Made by a program: the position numbers and the translations under genes
Shown: piece by piece, positions 60,774-64,000 of the stretch
Layout: each line of letters opens with the position of its first letter
How positions within the stretch are numbered: position 1 is the stretch's first letter
Source: JAXGXQ01 sp040772685
Lineage (GTDB): Bacteria > Bacillota > Clostridia > Saccharofermentanales > UBA5734
Direction: 5' to 3'
Length of the DNA: 64,000 nucleotides
Assembly: GCA_040772685.1 (NCBI GenBank)
Contig: JAXGXQ010000001.1
Coordinates: 62,001 to 126,000, forward strand
Notes under the pieces: model-generated
What the model saw: the letters and a program-made list of their open reading frames with translations, nothing else
Database searches by the model: none
Told to the model about the DNA's origin: nothing

Positions 60774-61556
60774 ATGTTGCCAATTGGAACACAATTCGAA
60801 AATCCTGTAAAAAAGCGTTTACTAAATGGAGAAAAACTTCTGGGCTCCTGGGCGCAGCTTTGCAGCCCAATGTCTACGGAGATTCTGGCTCGTGCGGGTT
60901 TTGATTTCCTGTTGATTGACATGGAGCACGCACCGGGTGATTTTATGGTTCTGATGTCCCAAATCCAGGCGATGAGCCGTTATCCCGCAGTGCCGATTGT
61001 CCGCGTACCATGGAACGATTTTGTAACGATCAAACGCACTCTCGACACTGGCGCCATGGGCGTTCACGTACCTTATGTCAATACAGCGGCTGAAGCTGAG
61101 GCAGCTGTACGCGCCATGCGCTACGCACCCGAAGGTATCCGCGGCATCGCCGGCAGCCCCCGTGCTTCCGGCTACGGCATGAGCGTGCAGAACTATATTA
61201 CCCGCGCCAACGAAGAGCTCTTGCTTTATATCGCGCTTGAGACTCAGGAAAGCATCGACAATCTGGACGAAATCCTGCAAGTTAAAGGCGTTGATGGTAT
61301 TTTCATCGGCCCGATGGATCTGGCTACTTCTCTCGGATACCTTGGTAACCCCGGTCATCCCGATGTACAGCAGGCAATTCGTGGTATTGAAAAGAAAGTA
61401 CTAGGCAGCGGCAAATTCCTTGGCACCATTGCCGGCGGCTATGACCAAGCCAAAGAGCTCTTTGATCGCGGTTATCAGTTAGTAGTTGCCATGTCTGACA
61501 GCACAGCCTTGATGAAACAGGCTTACGATTTGGTTCAGCGCTTTAAGGAAGATTAA
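60774..61556 (+). CDS. HpcH/HpaI-family class II aldolase
   Basis: This 260-residue enzyme cleaves 2-keto-3-deoxy acids or related substrates in a metal-dependent way. Signature segments are FDFLLIDMEHAP (metal-related Glu/His), VPIVRVPWNDF, GAMGVHVPYVNTAAEAEA and GVDGIFIGPMDLATSLGY (metal-binding Glu/Asp region); note ALETQES, which supplies the Glu. Close relatives act on 2-keto-3-deoxy-rhamnonate or 4-hydroxy-2-oxoheptanedioate. It could complete the oxidative sugar pathway suggested at 4.6-9.8 kb, but the distance makes that inference weak. GGGTGG precedes the ATG. Confidence 0.92.
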   Translation: MLPIGTQFENPVKKRLLNGEKLLGSWAQLCSPMSTEILARAGFDFLLIDMEHAPGDFMVLMSQIQAMSRYPAVPIVRVPWNDFVTIKRTLDTGAMGVHVPYVNTAAEAEAAVRAMRYAPEGIRGIAGSPRASGYGMSVQNYITRANEELLLYIALETQESIDNLDEILQVKGVDGIFIGPMDLATSLGYLGNPGHPDVQQAIRGIEKKVLGSGKFLGTIAGGYDQAKELFDRGYQLVVAMSDSTALMKQAYDLVQRFKED

Positions 61557-61580
61557 AGACATTTAATGCGAGGCCGTTTT

Positions 61581-62669
61581 GTGAAAGATTCAACGGCGAA
61601 TAAAACCAATATAACGCAAAAACAGCCCAAACGCAGGTACGGCTTTTTCAGCCGCGCATACAGTTGGGCTGTTTTTTATGCGCTGTTCCTGATTCTCCTG
61701 GTTTTATTCATCCTGCTTTATTCCTTCGCCATACCACGGGCCGCTGAGCCGATTGGAACTCTGTCCGCAGGGCAAAACCCTTCCTGGGCAACTTCAAGAC
61801 TTACCACAGGCACTGTGACAAATGAGACAACAAGTGTAACAAGTTCGACAACAACAGGTGTTCCAGGTTTGACAACAACATCTGCGCCAACAGCTACACC
61901 CACGACAACAACAAGCGGACTTATTTTCCCTGAAAGCAATCGGATTAAAAGTTATAAAGACGAAAAAATCCAAATTGAACTCTACAAAATCCGCCAGTTC
62001 GAGACAGATATATATATTGCCGATATCCATCTGGCCAGTGCTGAATACTTGCGTACTGCTTTTGCTCAGGGTAAATATGGTCGCAATATTCGGGCCAGAA
62101 CCTCGGAGACAGCAGCTGAAAATAAAGCGATTCTGGCAATAAACGGCGATTATTACGGGGCGCGTGATCAAGGGTTTGTACTACGCAATGGCCTGTTGTA
62201 CCGGGACACAGCAAGATCTTCGGGCAATGATGATGCCTTGTTGATTAACCGCGACGGCAGTTTTGCCATTATAAATGAGAGGAAGATATCAGTACAATCG
62301 CTGGCCGCTGATGCTTGGCAAATATTAACCTTTGGCCCGGCTTTGCTTAATCAGGGCTTGATTCCAGATAATTTAGTAAACTCGGTGCCGATTGCAAAGC
62401 TTCCCAATCCGCGTGCCGCGCTGGGACAGGTCGCGCCATTCCATTATTTGTTTATTGTTGCCGACGGCCGTACTTCTAAAAGCAGGGGCCTTACGCTGCC
62501 TCAGCTGGCCCAGATGTTCCTCGACCTTGATTGCCGCGTGGCATATAATCTGGACGGCGGCGGTTCAGCAACTATGTGGTTTAGCGGGCAGCTGATTAAC
62601 AAACCTGCAGATGGAAATACTACCAGTGAAAGGAAGGTCAGCGACATTGTATACATCGGGTACCCCTGA
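61581..62669 (+). CDS. Phosphodiester glycosidase family (NAGPA-like) membrane-anchored protein
   Basis: This 362-residue protein has an N-terminal membrane helix (residues about 25-47), a Thr/Ser-rich linker to about residue 115 and an exported NAGPA domain. Family blocks are LAINGDYYGARDQG, FGPALLNQG, NPRAALGQ and the catalytic-type YNLDGGGSATMWF. Members cleave GlcNAc-1-phosphodiester-like bonds in exopolysaccharides or teichoic-acid-like polymers. The GTG at 61581 has GAGG 7 nt upstream; an ATG at 61566 is the alternative. It lies only 10-25 nt after the aldolase, but the two functions look unrelated. Confidence 0.9.
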   Translation: MKDSTANKTNITQKQPKRRYGFFSRAYSWAVFYALFLILLVLFILLYSFAIPRAAEPIGTLSAGQNPSWATSRLTTGTVTNETTSVTSSTTTGVPGLTTTSAPTATPTTTTSGLIFPESNRIKSYKDEKIQIELYKIRQFETDIYIADIHLASAEYLRTAFAQGKYGRNIRARTSETAAENKAILAINGDYYGARDQGFVLRNGLLYRDTARSSGNDDALLINRDGSFAIINERKISVQSLAADAWQILTFGPALLNQGLIPDNLVNSVPIAKLPNPRAALGQVAPFHYLFIVADGRTSKSRGLTLPQLAQMFLDLDCRVAYNLDGGGSATMWFSGQLINKPADGNTTSERKVSDIVYIGYP

Positions 62670-63144
62670 GGAAGACAGAAAAAAACAAAAAACCAGCCGC
62701 CAGCTACTGCGCCACCGGGCTCTTTCCCAAGTTCGGCGGACAGCATTGACTTACTTGCTGGTTTCTTTGCTGTGTATAGTTTTCCCGGAAATATATGACC
62801 TGTTCGGGCATGGGGTACGCTCTGCTGCTATGGACCTGATGTTCTTGTTTCCGCTTTTAGGCGGAGCTGTACCGTTTACGGTACGTTGGCTTTGGTTGAA
62901 GCCGAATCGGCCAGTAAACCGCCTTGCCTTCAACGCTTATAATTCCGGCATAGCAACACTTACTACTGGCAGGCTTTTAACCGGTGTCTTTACTATAGCC
63001 GGAACTACCAGCAATTTACTTGACTTGTTTTGGCTGCTCGGTGGACTTGAAATTGTTTTTGCACTTGCAGTAATTCTTATTTCATCCCCGAAATCACACG
63101 TTCAATCGCTGCAGCAGCACCCTCGATCCCAAAGAGGGAAGTAG
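62647..63144 (+). CDS. Four-helix membrane protein, unknown function
   Basis: This protein of 165 residues has a basic N-terminus and four predicted membrane helices (from about residues 35, 64, 95 and 130). A block RLAFNAYNSGIATLTTGRLL and a GGLEIVFALAVIL helix are its most specific segments. No family is recognised. A TTG at 62647 with AGGAAGG 9 nt before it is the likely start, overlapping the NAGPA gene by 23 nt. Its 3' end overlaps the convergent kinase-like gene by 68 nt, antisense. Confidence 0.7.
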   Translation: MYTSGTPEEDRKKQKTSRQLLRHRALSQVRRTALTYLLVSLLCIVFPEIYDLFGHGVRSAAMDLMFLFPLLGGAVPFTVRWLWLKPNRPVNRLAFNAYNSGIATLTTGRLLTGVFTIAGTTSNLLDLFWLLGGLEIVFALAVILISSPKSHVQSLQQHPRSQRGK

Positions 63145-63703
63145 AAATTGACAAATGGTACGAATCTGCTTCGCCCCACTTACAGTTTGAATAGTAGTTG
63201 TGATAACTGGCGCGCTTTTTGTCCATTTTTCGGACTCGCTGTTCAGCTTTGCTCTGTTCCTCGATTTTATCCACTGTCATTGTCCGCTGGACTCTGTCTG
63301 CAAAAGTCCCATGGATAAAGATTGAGACCATGTCAGGATCCTCTTTAAGAATTTCTTCCCCGGCTCGTCCGACTATTACGCAAGAGCCTTCTGCGGCAAT
63401 CCTTTTGATTGTTTCCGCTTGCATGTAAAAGATACTGTCGTTGAGTACATAATAGAGGCCGTCGTCAATTTTGGGCTGGTACGGGTTGCGCAGACCATGC
63501 GGGAAACCCAGCATAGACCAGGTTACCGGCTTTTCATCTACAGCTTTGACTACTGCTTCAGAAACATTATGTTCGTCAGCAGTCAGCGATAGCAGTTCTT
63601 TGTCATAATAAGGAATGCCCAGTCGTTTCGCTAGCAATTCGCCTACTAAATGGCCACCGCTGCCAAACTGGCGGCTGATGCAGATAATGATTCTTTTCTC
63701 CAT
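63077..63703 (-). CDS. Cytidylate kinase-like family protein
   Basis: This 208-residue cytosolic protein has a P-loop in RQFGSGGHLVGE, then LGIPYYDKELL and GSCVIVGRAGEEIL, which define the cytidylate-kinase-like (AAA_26) family. These proteins are common in Firmicutes and their substrate is unknown; they differ from the housekeeping Cmk. The C-terminal helix contains SYHNYYSNCKWGEADSYHL. The ATG follows GGAGGGCAGG closely. Confidence 0.9.
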   Translation of the reverse strand: MEKRIIICISRQFGSGGHLVGELLAKRLGIPYYDKELLSLTADEHNVSEAVVKAVDEKPVTWSMLGFPHGLRNPYQPKIDDGLYYVLNDSIFYMQAETIKRIAAEGSCVIVGRAGEEILKEDPDMVSIFIHGTFADRVQRTMTVDKIEEQSKAEQRVRKMDKKRASYHNYYSNCKWGEADSYHLSISTSLFGIEGAAAAIERVISGMK

Positions 63704-63768
63704 AATCCTGCCCTCCTGGAATAATTCAACTTATCTTGCGTTAGTTGCTCCTGAATCGTTGTATGAAC

Positions 63769-64000
63769 TTAAACGCGCCACAAAACCCAAACTATCACAT
63801 AGGCGGCGGTTACCGCGGCCAGCGTGTAGGGAACGCTGATTCTCATAAAGTCCTTGTTGGCTACTTCGTGCCCGTTGCGGCGAAGAATGCCAATCGCCAT
63901 GATATTGGCTGAAGCACCTATTGGAGTAAGGTTGCCGCCGAGCGTCGCACCTGAAAGCAGACCGAAGTAGAACAAATAAGGTTCAATACCCATTATAGCT
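63769..64000 (-). CDS. SLC13/ArsB-NhaD-type permease, C-terminal part only
   Basis: The open frame enters from the right edge and stops at 63769, giving the last 76 residues of an ion or anion permease. The segment SGATLGGNLTPIGASANIMA is the conserved substrate-binding loop of the ArsB/NhaD/SLC13 superfamily, followed by one final membrane helix. A substrate (citrate, arsenite, sodium or other) cannot be given from this fragment. Confidence 0.82.
   Translation of the reverse strand, partial: AIMGIEPYLFYFGLLSGATLGGNLTPIGASANIMAIGILRRNGHEVANKDFMRISVPYTLAAVTAAYVIVWVLWRV

Noticed and set aside
1..64000. CRISPR arrays, tRNA or rRNA genes, transposases and phage genes
   Set aside because: None was recognised on either strand; the repeats seen are short and local.

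Overview
The window looks like a chromosomal segment of a medium-GC, anaerobic or micro-aerotolerant Gram-positive bacterium, most likely a member of the Clostridia. The signs are rubrerythrin with a PerR-type operator, FNR-type boxes, a Ric di-iron protein, an aldo-keto reductase with two 4Fe-4S motifs, the YkoFEDC thiamine-precursor ECF transporter behind a TPP riboswitch, a Gram-positive type Pel locus, and many lipoproteins or anchored exoproteins with Thr/Ser-rich linkers. Most starts have strong Shine-Dalgarno sequences, and GTG and TTG starts are common. The species cannot be named from the sequence. No tRNA, rRNA, CRISPR array, insertion sequence or prophage was seen.

Layout. 0-4.5 kb: partial DsbA-family gene and ribosomal protein L25 (both minus), then an FNR-box-associated module of Ric protein, P1B-type metal ATPase and a separate HMA metal chaperone. 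4.6-9.85 kb: a sugar-oxidation cluster (DUF4432 epimerase-like, xylose-isomerase-like TIM barrel, Gfo/Idh/MocA dehydrogenase, SDR dehydrogenase, SMP-30 lactonase). 10.1-26.9 kb: an extended Pel exopolysaccharide locus, the most notable part of the window. It runs SDR-PelD fusion, PelE, PelA-type deacetylase, PelF, PelG, CotH kinase, VTC-domain protein, DUF4956 protein, a secreted triple CE4 deacetylase with Fn3 domains, and an anchored beta-helix protein, mostly joined by 1-4 nt overlaps. 27-30.7 kb: TPP riboswitch and ykoFEDC. 30.7-35.4 kb: rubrerythrin, an epimerase remnant, a lipoprotein, and a DUF2680 exported protein divergent from an OmpR-type two-component system.

35.5-39.1 kb: SRPBCC protein, CBS-containing site-2 protease, small membrane protein and cell-wall amidase. 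39.1-43.5 kb (minus): an Nqr-type redox pump with subunits B, C, D, E and F but no visible NqrA, followed by an unrecognised conserved ORF. 43.7-49.5 kb: guaA broken by a frameshift at a TGCC tandem duplication, a minimal zincin, hflKC, an OFA-family MFS transporter and a DUF188 protein. 49.5-53.1 kb: a small ORF with a good promoter, then RraA-like aldolase, ChrA and Fe-S aldo-keto reductase. 53.2-64 kb: OsmC, DUF815 ATPase, GNAT, a cell-envelope group (CE4 deacetylase, DUF4015 glycosidase-like lipoprotein, dCache histidine kinase, HpcH/HpaI aldolase, phosphodiester glycosidase), a small membrane protein, a cytidylate-kinase-like protein and the end of an SLC13/ArsB-type permease.

How it fits together. 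The Pel locus should make and deacetylate a cationic GalNAc/GlcNAc-type polymer under c-di-GMP control, because PelD keeps an RxxD inhibitory-site motif. The unusual points are the fused SDR domain that has lost its catalytic residues, the added CotH/VTC/DUF4956 triad, and two large secreted proteins that may process the polymer. These functions are inferred from family membership and gene order. No database search was run.
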